Origin: Neorhizobium sp. UBA3556 | GTDB taxonomy: Bacteria; Pseudomonadota; Alphaproteobacteria; Rhizobiales; Rhizobiaceae | DNA length: 64,000 nt | Reading direction: 5' to 3' | Assembly (NCBI GenBank): GCA_002376235.1 | Contig: DFNX01000001.1 | Location: forward strand, 186,001-250,000 | Part shown: piece after piece, positions 1 through 10,358 of the stretch | Position numbering within the stretch: position 1 is the stretch's first letter | Layout: each line of letters starts with the position of its first letter | Program-made: the position numbers and the translations under genes | The notes under the pieces: model-generated | What the model saw: only the letters and a program-made list of their open reading frames with translations | Databases searched by the model: none | What the model was told of the DNA's origin: nothing

Positions 1-613
1 GCGTCATCTTCTGCCCGTTCCACATGCCGACCGTCTGCACGTCGTAAACGGCGTGCCAATAGTCCATGTTCTTTCCGCTGTTTTCACCCTTGGTCACATC
101 GACCTGCTGATGCTTGGTGAAATAGGCGACCACGACATCCGCCTGACCCTGTCCCTCGCCGAGCTCGATCTCAATCTCGTCACCATGCATGGTGGCTGCA
201 ACCGGAACCGTAAGGCCCTGACCAGCCTTCTGCAGATCATTGACCTTGCCGTTGATGATCGCCTGATCAGTGCCCTTCACATGCTCGCGGCCATTGATGA
301 TTGCCTGCGGAGTGTAGACGCCACTGCGGCCCATCGTCTTGGCATAACCATATTGCCGCTCGGTGTTTTCCTTGGAAGACAGCGTGTCGGTCCAGCCCAG
401 ATAGTTCCAGTAGTCGACATGATAGGAAAGCACGACGAGATCGCCCTGGGCGACCAGCTGCGACAGCGTATTGTCGGCTGGCGGACACGAGGCGCAGCCC
501 TGCGACGTGAAAAGCTCGACGACGCCCTTTGGCGACCGCGCCTCTCCGGCCGATGCGGCACTGCCGATAAGCAGGCTCGCAAGGACGATAACGGCACGCA
601 AGGCAAACGGCAT
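1..613 (-). CDS. DUF1223 family secreted protein (partial, C-terminus outside window)
   Basis: The reading frame begins at the ATG ending at 613 and leaves the window at position 1, so about 204 residues are present. The protein starts with a hydrophobic export signal (MPFALRAVIVLASLLIGSAA) followed by an ELFTSQGCASCPPAD motif, the hallmark CxxC-type segment of the DUF1223 family of thioredoxin-fold periplasmic proteins. The family is common in alphaproteobacteria and its function is not established; the Cys pair suggests redox or metal chemistry. The next gene upstream is a TSUP permease 186 bp away, so this gene probably has its own promoter. Confidence 0.85.
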   Translation of the reverse strand, partial: MPFALRAVIVLASLLIGSAASAGEARSPKGVVELFTSQGCASCPPADNTLSQLVAQGDLVVLSYHVDYWNYLGWTDTLSSKENTERQYGYAKTMGRSGVYTPQAIINGREHVKGTDQAIINGKVNDLQKAGQGLTVPVAATMHGDEIEIELGEGQGQADVVVAYFTKHQQVDVTKGENSGKNMDYWHAVYDVQTVGMWNGQKMT

Positions 614-799
614 GGATGACGAACCTTTTGACGGGGCAAACACACGAGTTGGTTGCCATTGGCAGGGAAGAACAAATCTCTGGGCTGGCGGAAAGTAACC
701 ATCCACATTTTCAAGAGAAAGTCACGATGGGGTGAGGATGGAGAATGTGATCCGTGATCGCCTTTCGGCCATATCTCCGGCTCACTCAAGGCCTATGCG

Positions 800-1537
800 T
801 TATATGAGTTTCAATATGCCTTGAGCGAGATAGACCGCTCCTACACCGGTCACGACCCACCGGGTCCAGGCGCGGAAATTTGCATCCGTCATCTTCTGCA
901 GGATGCCGTTTCCGGCCCTTGCGCCAATGATCGCAATCGGCGCAGCAATCAGCACCGCGATCGCATCCACAGTCGGCAATTGCGAGACGGCATCCCAGTA
1001 GAAGGCGATCTTGGCCAGATGCGACAGCGTCTGGATCGATGCCTTGGTGGCGATCACCTTGCGGCGATCCATCTGCGTGCGGATGAAGAAGATATCGACC
1101 GTCGGGCCGGCGACGCCAACGCTGATCGTCATGCCGCCGGATAACAATCCGGCCAGAAACGCATGCGAGGGACGCGAGGCATCGAGCTGCAGCCTGTTCA
1201 CCGGCAGCCAGACGAGGATGGGCATCAGGCCGACGCCGATGAGAACCACGATCAGGCTCGGCGTGTAACTGGTGATGAACAGGATGAGAGCGGAGACGGC
1301 GACGCCCGAGCAGAGGACCGACAGGATCTTCCAGTCGATATAGGCGCGCGAAAACCAGGCACGCGAGCCGTTCGAAACCATCTGGATGACACCCTGGATC
1401 GCGATCGCGGTGCCGACGGGATAGAGGAAGAGAAGTACCCAAAGCAGGATCAAGCCACCTGCCATGCCAAAAATGCCGGAGAGCAGCGATGTCAAAAAGA
1501 CGGTGACTGCCATTCCGATGAAGATGATGAGGGACAA
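800..1537 (-). CDS. TSUP (TauE/SafE) family membrane permease
   Basis: A 245-residue, very hydrophobic protein with the duplicated architecture of the TSUP family: N-terminal helices with a GIFGMAGGLIL glycine motif near residue 22, a central AGLLSGGMTISVGVAGP segment near residue 130, and helices to the end. TSUP proteins are predicted inner-membrane exporters or importers of sulfite, sulfoacetate or other small organosulfur anions; the substrate cannot be read from sequence. It starts at an ATG and lies alone between acnA and the DUF1223 gene. A second TSUP gene, clearly different in sequence, is at 20890-21639. Confidence 0.85.
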   Translation of the reverse strand: MSLIIFIGMAVTVFLTSLLSGIFGMAGGLILLWVLLFLYPVGTAIAIQGVIQMVSNGSRAWFSRAYIDWKILSVLCSGVAVSALILFITSYTPSLIVVLIGVGLMPILVWLPVNRLQLDASRPSHAFLAGLLSGGMTISVGVAGPTVDIFFIRTQMDRRKVIATKASIQTLSHLAKIAFYWDAVSQLPTVDAIAVLIAAPIAIIGARAGNGILQKMTDANFRAWTRWVVTGVGAVYLAQGILKLI

Positions 1538-1574
1538 GGGCGGGAAACCTGAAAATGCGATGCGGGACTCTTGA

Positions 1575-1607
1575 AAGAGAAACGCCCGCCGGATGATCCG
1601 GCGGGCG
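1575..1607 (-). terminator. Rho-independent terminator of acnA
   Basis: An 11-bp perfect inverted repeat (1584-1594 with 1596-1606, GC-rich) lies just downstream of the acnA stop on the minus strand and is followed by a pyrimidine/T-rich run. It separates acnA from the TSUP gene. Confidence 0.75.
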
Positions 1608-1622
1608 CTATATCATTTGGTT

Positions 1623-4316
<2,694 letters not shown>

Positions 4317-4587
4317 GGAAAATAACCCCGCTGATATCAAGAGCCAACACGCGCGTGCGGACGCCTATGCATAAGAAATGCACTATAGGATGCGGGTGCG
4401 GCCATTTCCGCTGTCCGCACGAGAAGATTTTGGTCTTCAGGTCCGGCGACAGATGGAACTCACGCCGACCGCTGGCGTGGTTGCTATGTATATAGATAGT
4501 TTCTAAGAACCTTCCAGACACTTTGCCGCAGCGTGCGAAAGTTTTTTTTAGCGCTAGATGATTGCAAACTTAAACAAGGTTTCCGTG

Positions 4588-5232
4588 ATGCGGCTGACGG
4601 CCGAAATGTTGAGCGCCAGACGCGGAGAAGACCTGATCTTCAAGGACATTTCCTTTCGCCTCGAAAGCGGCCAAAGCCTTGTCCTCACGGGGAAAAACGG
4701 CTCTGGAAAGTCGACGCTGCTGCGTACCGTCGCCGGTCTTCTGCGGCCCGAAAGCGGTCGGGTGATCTGGGAGCAGGAAGGTGCCGAAGCCGGAATGCGG
4801 GCGGCCGAAGCCTGCCACTATCTCGGTCATCGCAATGCAATGAAGGCCGAGTTGACCGTCTCGGAGAACCTCTCCTTCTGGCGCGATTTCCTCGGCGACT
4901 TTCATGGAAATACCGGCATGAGCATCGGCGAAGCAGCCGAAGCGGTCGGCCTAGGCGGCATTGCCCATCTACCTTTCGGCTATCTCTCCGCCGGCCAGCA
5001 ACGCCGCATGGCATTCGCCAAACTGCTCGTCGCCTGGCGCCCGGTCTGGATCCTTGATGAGCCGACCGCGGCGCTGGATGTAAGCGCGGAAGAAGTATTC
5101 ACCGCGCTGATCAAGCGACATCTGGCCGCTGGCGGCATCGTGCTTGCAGCGACACATCAGCCACTCGGGCTGGAGGATGCGCAGGAATTGCGGATGACGG
5201 GCTTTGAGGGCGTGATGGAGGAGATGTGGTGA
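4588..5232 (+). CDS. ccmA: Cytochrome c biogenesis heme exporter ATPase CcmA
   Basis: ATP-binding subunit of the CcmABCD complex that releases holo-CcmE (heme chaperone) in system I cytochrome c maturation. The 214-residue protein has Walker A GKNGSGKST, an ABC signature-like LSAGQQRR and Walker B WILDEPTAAL. I placed the start at 4588 (MRLTAEML), with AAGG eight bases upstream; an ATG at 4558 in the same frame is possible. It heads the ccmABCDG cluster, but a 175-bp inverted-repeat element separates it from ccmB. ccmE, ccmF and ccmH are not in this window; in rhizobia they lie elsewhere as the cyc cluster. Confidence 0.95.
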   Translation: MRLTAEMLSARRGEDLIFKDISFRLESGQSLVLTGKNGSGKSTLLRTVAGLLRPESGRVIWEQEGAEAGMRAAEACHYLGHRNAMKAELTVSENLSFWRDFLGDFHGNTGMSIGEAAEAVGLGGIAHLPFGYLSAGQQRRMAFAKLLVAWRPVWILDEPTAALDVSAEEVFTALIKRHLAAGGIVLAATHQPLGLEDAQELRMTGFEGVMEEMW

Positions 5233-5262
5233 CAGGTGTTCATTGTCGTCTCAACCAGTCAG

Positions 5263-5308
5263 TCCCCCTCAGCCCTGCCGGGCATCTCCCTCACAGGGGG
5301 GGAGATCA
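5263..5308. repeat. Palindromic repeat element, left arm (RIME-like)
   Basis: A GC-rich arm (CCCCCT...CTGCCGGGCATCTCCCTC...GGGGAGATC). Its reverse complement occurs at 5392-5437 with only a few mismatches, so the two arms frame an 83-bp centre and could fold into a long hairpin in the ccmA-ccmB transcript. The same arm sequence recurs inside ftsY. It resembles the abundant intergenic mosaic repeats of rhizobia; assignment to a named family needs a search. Confidence 0.8.
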
Positions 5309-5391
5309 CAAGCGGCATTATCTCTGCTCCCGAGAAACGACAGCGCCCAGCAGGAAGGTTATTCGGGAATTGGGAGTGCGCGCCCAGTTGG

Positions 5392-5437
5392 TCTCACCCC
5401 CTGTGAGGGAGATGTCCGGCAGGACAGAGGGGGGTAA
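5392..5437. repeat. Palindromic repeat element, right arm (RIME-like)
   Basis: Inverted partner of the arm at 5263-5308 (CCCCCTGTGAGGGAGATG...CCGGCAGGACAGAGGGGGG). Together they form one two-armed element inserted between ccmA and ccmB. Confidence 0.8.
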
Positions 5438-5494
5438 TCTCACCTGCCAAGGCAGCCGCTTGGTCAGCACCACTACACACAAAGGCCAACCGCA

Positions 5495-6154
5495 ATGACC
5501 GCCCTCCTCCTCCGCGACCTGAAACTCTCGGTCCGTGCCGGCGGTGGCGCGCTGATCGGCGTGCTGTTCTTCATGACGGTCGTCGCCGTCATCCCCTTCG
5601 GTGTTGGCCCCGACCTCAACCTCCTCTCCCGCATCGGTCCGGCAATCGTCTGGATCGGCGCGCTTCTCTCCGCGCTGCTCGGCCTCGACCGCATGTTCCA
5701 GACCGACCGCGAGGATGGCTCGCTCGACCTGATCCTGATGCAGGAACATCCGCTGGCGCTGACAGTGCTCATCAAATGCCTCGCCCACTGGCTCGGCAAC
5801 GGCTTGCCGCTGGTCATCGCCTCACCGCTGCTCGGTCTGTTCATGAACATGAGCGAGGTGGCGATCGGTGCGACCATGCTCACGCTTCTGGTCGGCACAC
5901 CGGCGCTGACGTTTATCGGCGCGGTAGGTGCGGCCGTTGCCGTCGCCCTTCCCCGCGGCGGACTGCTGGTCTCGATCCTCGTCCTGCCGTTGGCGATCCC
6001 TGTCCTGATCTTCGGCGTCAGCGCATCTTACGCAGCCGTTGAAGATCCCGCCCCCTTCATGCCGCCTTTTCTGATATTGGTGGCCATCACGATGTTTTTT
6101 GCAGTGATCGGTCCTATCGGTGCCGCACTTGCTTTGCGAAACACGGCTGATTGA
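5495..6154 (+). CDS. ccmB: Heme exporter protein CcmB (membrane subunit)
   Basis: 219-residue polytopic membrane protein of the CcmAB(CD) transporter. The N-terminus MTALLLRDLKLSVRAGGG and the segment FQTDREDGSLDLILMQEHPL (residues 68-87) are typical of CcmB. About six transmembrane segments are evident, including AIVWIGALLSALLGLD and the C-terminal AITMFFAVIGPIGAALAL. The start has AAAGG about nine bases upstream. It lies 262 bp after ccmA because of the repeat element and 43 bp before ccmC. Confidence 0.95.
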   Translation: MTALLLRDLKLSVRAGGGALIGVLFFMTVVAVIPFGVGPDLNLLSRIGPAIVWIGALLSALLGLDRMFQTDREDGSLDLILMQEHPLALTVLIKCLAHWLGNGLPLVIASPLLGLFMNMSEVAIGATMLTLLVGTPALTFIGAVGAAVAVALPRGGLLVSILVLPLAIPVLIFGVSASYAAVEDPAPFMPPFLILVAITMFFAVIGPIGAALALRNTAD

Positions 6155-6197
6155 TTAGAATCATTCTTGATCCCGCACTATCCGGTTAGAAAGTCCC

Positions 6198-6980
6198 ATG
6201 CCCGAAAGCCTCGCCATCACGAAATTCTCCGATCTGGCCAACCCGACGCGGTTCTTGGCTCTGGCAGCGCGCATCCTGCCATGGATGGCGGGCATCACCG
6301 CGATCCTCTTCGCCATCGGCCTCTACCTGACCTTTTCCAGCGAAGGCGATTACCAACAGGGCATGACGGTGCGCATCATGTATGTGCATGTGCCTACCGC
6401 CTGGCTGTCGATGATGTGTTATTCGGTCATGGCCATATCGGCGATCGGCACGCTTGTCTGGCGCCATCCGCTGGCGGATGTCTCCCACAAGACTGCAGCC
6501 CCGCTCGGTGCAGCCTTCACGCTTATCGCGCTTGCCACCGGCTCGCTCTGGGGCAAGCCGATGTGGGGCACCTGGTGGGTCTGGGATGCCCGCCTCACCT
6601 CCGTTTTCGTGCTTTTCCTCATGTATCTCGGCCTGATTGCCCTGACCCGCGCCATGGACGATCCGAGCAAGGCCGCCCGCGTTTCGGCCGTGCTGATCCT
6701 GGTCGGCTTCGTCAACATCCCGATCATCAAGTTTTCCGTCGACTGGTGGAACACGCTGCACCAACCGGCCAGCGTCATCCGTCTGGATGGCCCGACGATC
6801 GACAAGGAATTCCTCTGGCCGCTGCTGATCATGGCCATCGCCTTCTCGCTGCTATTCTTCACTCTGCATATCGCGGCAATGCGCAACGAAATCTGGCGTC
6901 GCCGTGTCTCCGCCCAGCGCCGCATGGCCGCTCGCATGGCGGGCCAAGCGCCGGTGAAGACGCCGGCGAAGGAGGCGTAA
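6198..6980 (+). CDS. ccmC: Heme exporter protein CcmC
   Basis: 260-residue membrane protein that presents heme to CcmE during cytochrome c maturation. It carries the Trp-rich heme-handling motif around residues 115-132 (WGKPMWGTWWVWDARLTS) and six transmembrane helices, with a flanking periplasmic histidine in MYVHVPTAWLSMM. The C-terminus is a basic cytoplasmic tail. ccmD starts two bases after its stop, so the two are probably translationally coupled. Confidence 0.96.
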   Translation: MPESLAITKFSDLANPTRFLALAARILPWMAGITAILFAIGLYLTFSSEGDYQQGMTVRIMYVHVPTAWLSMMCYSVMAISAIGTLVWRHPLADVSHKTAAPLGAAFTLIALATGSLWGKPMWGTWWVWDARLTSVFVLFLMYLGLIALTRAMDDPSKAARVSAVLILVGFVNIPIIKFSVDWWNTLHQPASVIRLDGPTIDKEFLWPLLIMAIAFSLLFFTLHIAAMRNEIWRRRVSAQRRMAARMAGQAPVKTPAKEA

Positions 6981-6981
6981 G

Positions 6982-7161
6982 ATGAGCCACACATTCTACA
7001 TCTCCGCATCCTATGCAGTCGCCGCCATCGTCACGCTCTGTCTGATCTTATGGGTCTGGCTTGATGGCCGCGCCCGCCAAAAGGAATTGGCAGAACTCGA
7101 AGCCTCCGGCATCCGCCGCCGCTCCGCCCGACCGACCCCGACAGATGGAGCCGCGTCATGA
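6982..7161 (+). CDS. ccmD: Heme exporter protein CcmD
   Basis: A 59-residue protein (MSHTFYISASYAVAAIVTLC...) with one transmembrane helix and a charged cytoplasmic tail (LDGRARQKELAELE), the standard CcmD layout. CcmD stabilises the CcmABC-CcmE complex. Its stop codon overlaps the ccmG start by four bases (ATGA at 7158-7161), which indicates translational coupling. Confidence 0.92.
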   Translation: MSHTFYISASYAVAAIVTLCLILWVWLDGRARQKELAELEASGIRRRSARPTPTDGAAS

Positions 7162-7769
7162 CATTGGAGACGGAAGACACCAGTCTCAAGCCACAGCGAA
7201 ATCGCGCGCGTTATGCGCTGGCGCTGATCCCACTTATGGTTTTCGCAGGTTTTGCCGCCGTCGCTGGCAAGATGCTCTACGATCAGGACGTCAACGGGCT
7301 GGACGTTTCCGCCATCCCCTCGGCACTGATCGGCAGACAAGCTCCCTCGCTCACCCTGCCCCCGCTGGAAGGCTCCAACACCGCAGCACTGACGGACGAG
7401 GCTCTCAAGGGAAAGCTGACGCTGGTCAATGTCTTTGCCTCATGGTGCGTGCCCTGCCGGCAGGAACATCCAATCCTTTCGGAACTCGCCAAGGACAACC
7501 GCCTCAACATCGTCGGCATCAACTACAAGGACCGCAACGACAACGCGCTCCGTTTCCTCGGCGAACTTGGCAATCCTTTCAACGCGATCGGCGTCGACCC
7601 GAACGGCAAGGCGGCGATCGACTGGGGTGTCTACGGCATTCCGGAAAGTTATCTCGTCGGCCCGGACGGCACGATCCTCTACAAGAAGGTCGGCCCGTTC
7701 GACGAACGCAGCCTGACGCAGGATCTTCTGCCTGCCATCGAAAAAGCATCGACGGCCGCCAAGGGCTGA
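7158..7769 (+). CDS. ccmG: Thiol:disulfide interchange protein CcmG/DsbE
   Basis: 203-residue membrane-anchored periplasmic thioredoxin that reduces the CxxCH motif of apocytochrome c. It has an N-terminal membrane anchor (residues 17-38), the active site ASWCVPCRQEHP, and the family motifs GINYKDRNDNALRFL and YGIPESYLVGPDG with the cis-proline. It is the last gene of the ccm cluster, overlaps ccmD by four bases, and converges on a diguanylate cyclase gene three bases downstream. Confidence 0.95.
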   Translation: MTLETEDTSLKPQRNRARYALALIPLMVFAGFAAVAGKMLYDQDVNGLDVSAIPSALIGRQAPSLTLPPLEGSNTAALTDEALKGKLTLVNVFASWCVPCRQEHPILSELAKDNRLNIVGINYKDRNDNALRFLGELGNPFNAIGVDPNGKAAIDWGVYGIPESYLVGPDGTILYKKVGPFDERSLTQDLLPAIEKASTAAKG

Positions 7770-7772
7770 GGC

Positions 7773-8954
7773 TTACGATACGATCCTGAGCGGCGGCGGC
7801 CCTTCCGTTGGCCGTTGCCCTTCGGAAACCACCCTGTTTCGGCCGGAATTCTTGGCACTGTAGAGACAGGCATCGGCGCGAACGATTGCATCGCGGACAA
7901 AGTGATCGCCGGGCGCGGTCATGGAAACGCCAAAACTTGCGGTGATCAGCCCATCAACCCCATGCGCATGCCAGCTCATGGCCTCGAAGCCAAGCCGCGC
8001 CTGCTCCGCCCTCTGCACTGCCTCGGCAAGGCTTGCTCCCGGCAGGAATGCGACGAATTCCTCGCCGCCGAAGCGCGCAATGACAACGCTTTTCAGGTTC
8101 GCCCTCAATATCTGCGCAAAACCGATGATGACGTGATCGCCTGCGGCATGGCCGAAGCGGTCATTGACCTGCTTGAAATGGTCGATATCTCCGATGATCA
8201 CGGCACCGGCGGGAAAATCACCGCTTTTTGCCGTCGGAAGCGCCTGCTCGAAACCGCGCCGGTTGAGCAGCCCTGTGAGCGGATCGCGCTCCGCCGCGTC
8301 CCGATGCCCCATGATGACATCTGAAACGACCGAACCAAGCACCGTCAGGGCCATGATAAAGCCGACGATGCTGGCAGTCATCTGCATGAGGAAGGCATAT
8401 TCGGACGATAGGAACTGGTCGAGCTCTTCAAAACTGCCCGCGGACGTGGAAAGCAGAAGGGCGGTCACCCGAATGGCGGTCTCCAGAACCACCATCGATG
8501 CGATGATCACAAGCATGCGGTCGATCGCCGACTTTGCAAATCGCCACACGGAAACGATTGCGATGCCAAGCAGCACTGCCAGCGATGAATCGCCGATTGC
8601 GAGCTGCGATCTCAGATCCTCTTTAACAAGGATAAACCAGCAGACGACCGCAAAGGCTGCCAGGGTGAAGAGCAGCCGTGGTAGCAGCAATGTGGGGCGC
8701 CGAAACCTGACAAGCATGGCGTGGCCGTAAAGAAAAAAGGCTGCGTAGAAAAACACATTCGAAAAAACTGCCTGCACCGGCAAAGGCAGCGCATAGGCAA
8801 GGATCGGAAAGGCAAAGCCGAGAGCCGCCGAGATATAACCCAGCCCCCAGTAACGCGCGGAGCCATCGGACCATCGGTCGGCGATCAGGAAAATACTGCC
8901 GAAAACCAGAAAAATGAACGGCAAGAGATAGGCGAAATTATCGGTCTGTTCCAT
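7773..8954 (-). CDS. Diguanylate cyclase with N-terminal membrane domain
   Basis: 393 residues. The first ~215 residues contain about seven hydrophobic helices forming a membrane sensor domain of no recognised family. The C-terminal GGDEF domain begins at RDPLTGLLNRRGFEQAL and contains an intact GGEEF active site (ARFGGEEFVAF), so c-di-GMP synthesis is expected. No RxxD inhibitory site is seen five residues before GGEEF, so the usual product-inhibition loop seems absent. It is convergent with ccmG with almost no spacer. Signal and target are unknown. Confidence 0.88.
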   Translation of the reverse strand: MEQTDNFAYLLPFIFLVFGSIFLIADRWSDGSARYWGLGYISAALGFAFPILAYALPLPVQAVFSNVFFYAAFFLYGHAMLVRFRRPTLLLPRLLFTLAAFAVVCWFILVKEDLRSQLAIGDSSLAVLLGIAIVSVWRFAKSAIDRMLVIIASMVVLETAIRVTALLLSTSAGSFEELDQFLSSEYAFLMQMTASIVGFIMALTVLGSVVSDVIMGHRDAAERDPLTGLLNRRGFEQALPTAKSGDFPAGAVIIGDIDHFKQVNDRFGHAAGDHVIIGFAQILRANLKSVVIARFGGEEFVAFLPGASLAEAVQRAEQARLGFEAMSWHAHGVDGLITASFGVSMTAPGDHFVRDAIVRADACLYSAKNSGRNRVVSEGQRPTEGPPPLRIVS

Positions 8955-9066
8955 CTGACCCTGTGCAGAAAGCCTTCATGCATCCTGTCGGTATTGAACA
9001 AGCCCTAGGCCCAGAGTGTTAAGATTTCAACGACAGACAAGCGCCAAAAGGTGCCTCTGCACAGGT

Positions 9067-9654
9067 TCAGCCGATGGCGCCCTGCCATGTCCTGATCGCA
9101 TCGACCGGCCAGATCAGCATCAGCACATTGAGCGTGAGGTTGTCGCGGATCAGCCAGCCGGTGAAAAGCTCGAAGACGATTGCGACCGTAACAGTCAACC
9201 AGACAGGCATGCGGGAGGCAAACAGAAACCCGAGTGTCATGAACACCGTGTCCATCGCCGAATTGAGGATGCTGTCACCCGAATAACCGAGCGCCATCGT
9301 CGCGTTGCGATAACGGTCGATGATGAGCGGCGAGTTTTCCGCAATCTCCCACGCGGCTTCGATGAAAACAGCAAACGTCAAGCGCTCGGCCATCGATCGG
9401 CGGCGCAGTAGCAACCAGCCGAAAGCATAAAACAGGAAGCCGTGAATGATATGCGACGGCGTGTACCAGTCGGCCAGATGCTGCGAGTTGCCCGGCGAGT
9501 TCACCCCCGGCTCGAACAGCTTCACATAACCGCATTCACAGATAGGAACGCGGCCCATGAAATAGAGAATGGCGATCTGCAGCAGAAACAGAACGAATGC
9601 CGCAAGCAGCCAGCGCCGCGAGAAATCGTCGGTTTCCGGCGAAAATGTCGTCAC
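9067..9654 (-). CDS. DUF2585 / UPF0314 membrane protein
   Basis: 195 residues with four to five transmembrane segments. Conserved family features are CECGYVKLFEPGVNSPGNSQHLADWYTPSHIIHGF (residues ~38-72) and EAAWEIAENSPLIIDRYRN (residues ~98-116). The family is found mainly in alphaproteobacteria and has no established function; the pattern of His, Glu and Tyr in membrane loops is enzyme- or metal-like. Its ATG overlaps the stop of yciB by four bases, so the two are co-translated and may share a role at the inner membrane. Confidence 0.85.
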   Translation of the reverse strand: MTTFSPETDDFSRRWLLAAFVLFLLQIAILYFMGRVPICECGYVKLFEPGVNSPGNSQHLADWYTPSHIIHGFLFYAFGWLLLRRRSMAERLTFAVFIEAAWEIAENSPLIIDRYRNATMALGYSGDSILNSAMDTVFMTLGFLFASRMPVWLTVTVAIVFELFTGWLIRDNLTLNVLMLIWPVDAIRTWQGAIG

Positions 9655-10313
9655 TTCTCACCTTCCGCAGCAACGGCATCCTGCACGGTGTGGCGCATGA
9701 TCAAAGGCATCTGCGACAGCGTGAACAGGATGGTGATCGGCATCGTGCCCCAGACCTTGAAATTGACCCAGGCTTCGTCGGAGAAATTGCGCCAGACCAA
9801 TTCGTTGAGCACGGCGAGGAACAGGAAGAATATGCCCCAGCGCAGGGTCAGCTTCCTCCATCCCTCCGCATCGAGATTGAATGCGGCATTGAAGACATAG
9901 CCGAGCAGCGACTTGCCGAAGAAGAGACCGCCGAGCAGCACGACGCCGAACAGCGTGTTGACGATGGTCGGCTTCATCTTGATGAAGGTCTCATCCTGCA
10001 ACCAGATCGACAATCCGCCGAACACCATGACGACGACACCCGAAACGAAGGGCATGACCGGCAGGTGCCTGAAGACGATCTTGGAGATGACCAACGAGAT
10101 CACGGTCGCGACCATGAACAGCGCGGTGGCGATCAGGAGCGGACCGCCGATGGCAGACAGCGCCGGGAATTTTCCCACCAGCCATTCACCGCGCAGGTTG
10201 CCGAAGAAAAAGACCATCAGGGGTCCCAGTTCCAGCGCCATTTTCAGGCCCGGCTTCTGCTTCTCTTCCTTGGTCGGCGTAACATCGCTTTCGATCGTCT
10301 GCATGGGACCCAA
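9651..10313 (-). CDS. yciB: Inner membrane-spanning protein YciB (septation protein A, IspZ)
   Basis: 220-residue membrane protein of the YciB family: LGPLMVFFFGNLRGEW near residue 27, FIKMKPTIVNTLFGVVLLGGLFFGKSLLGYVF in the middle, and the C-terminal WVNFKVWGTMPITILFTLSQMPLI. Family members are involved in cell-envelope biogenesis and division in enterobacteria. It lies downstream of ftsY and overlaps the DUF2585 gene. Confidence 0.93.
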   Translation of the reverse strand: MGPMQTIESDVTPTKEEKQKPGLKMALELGPLMVFFFGNLRGEWLVGKFPALSAIGGPLLIATALFMVATVISLVISKIVFRHLPVMPFVSGVVVMVFGGLSIWLQDETFIKMKPTIVNTLFGVVLLGGLFFGKSLLGYVFNAAFNLDAEGWRKLTLRWGIFFLFLAVLNELVWRNFSDEAWVNFKVWGTMPITILFTLSQMPLIMRHTVQDAVAAEGEK

Positions 10314-10358
10314 CTTAGATTCTATGGTTGTGCGGAGCCAAATAGCTTTTCTGTGTCA

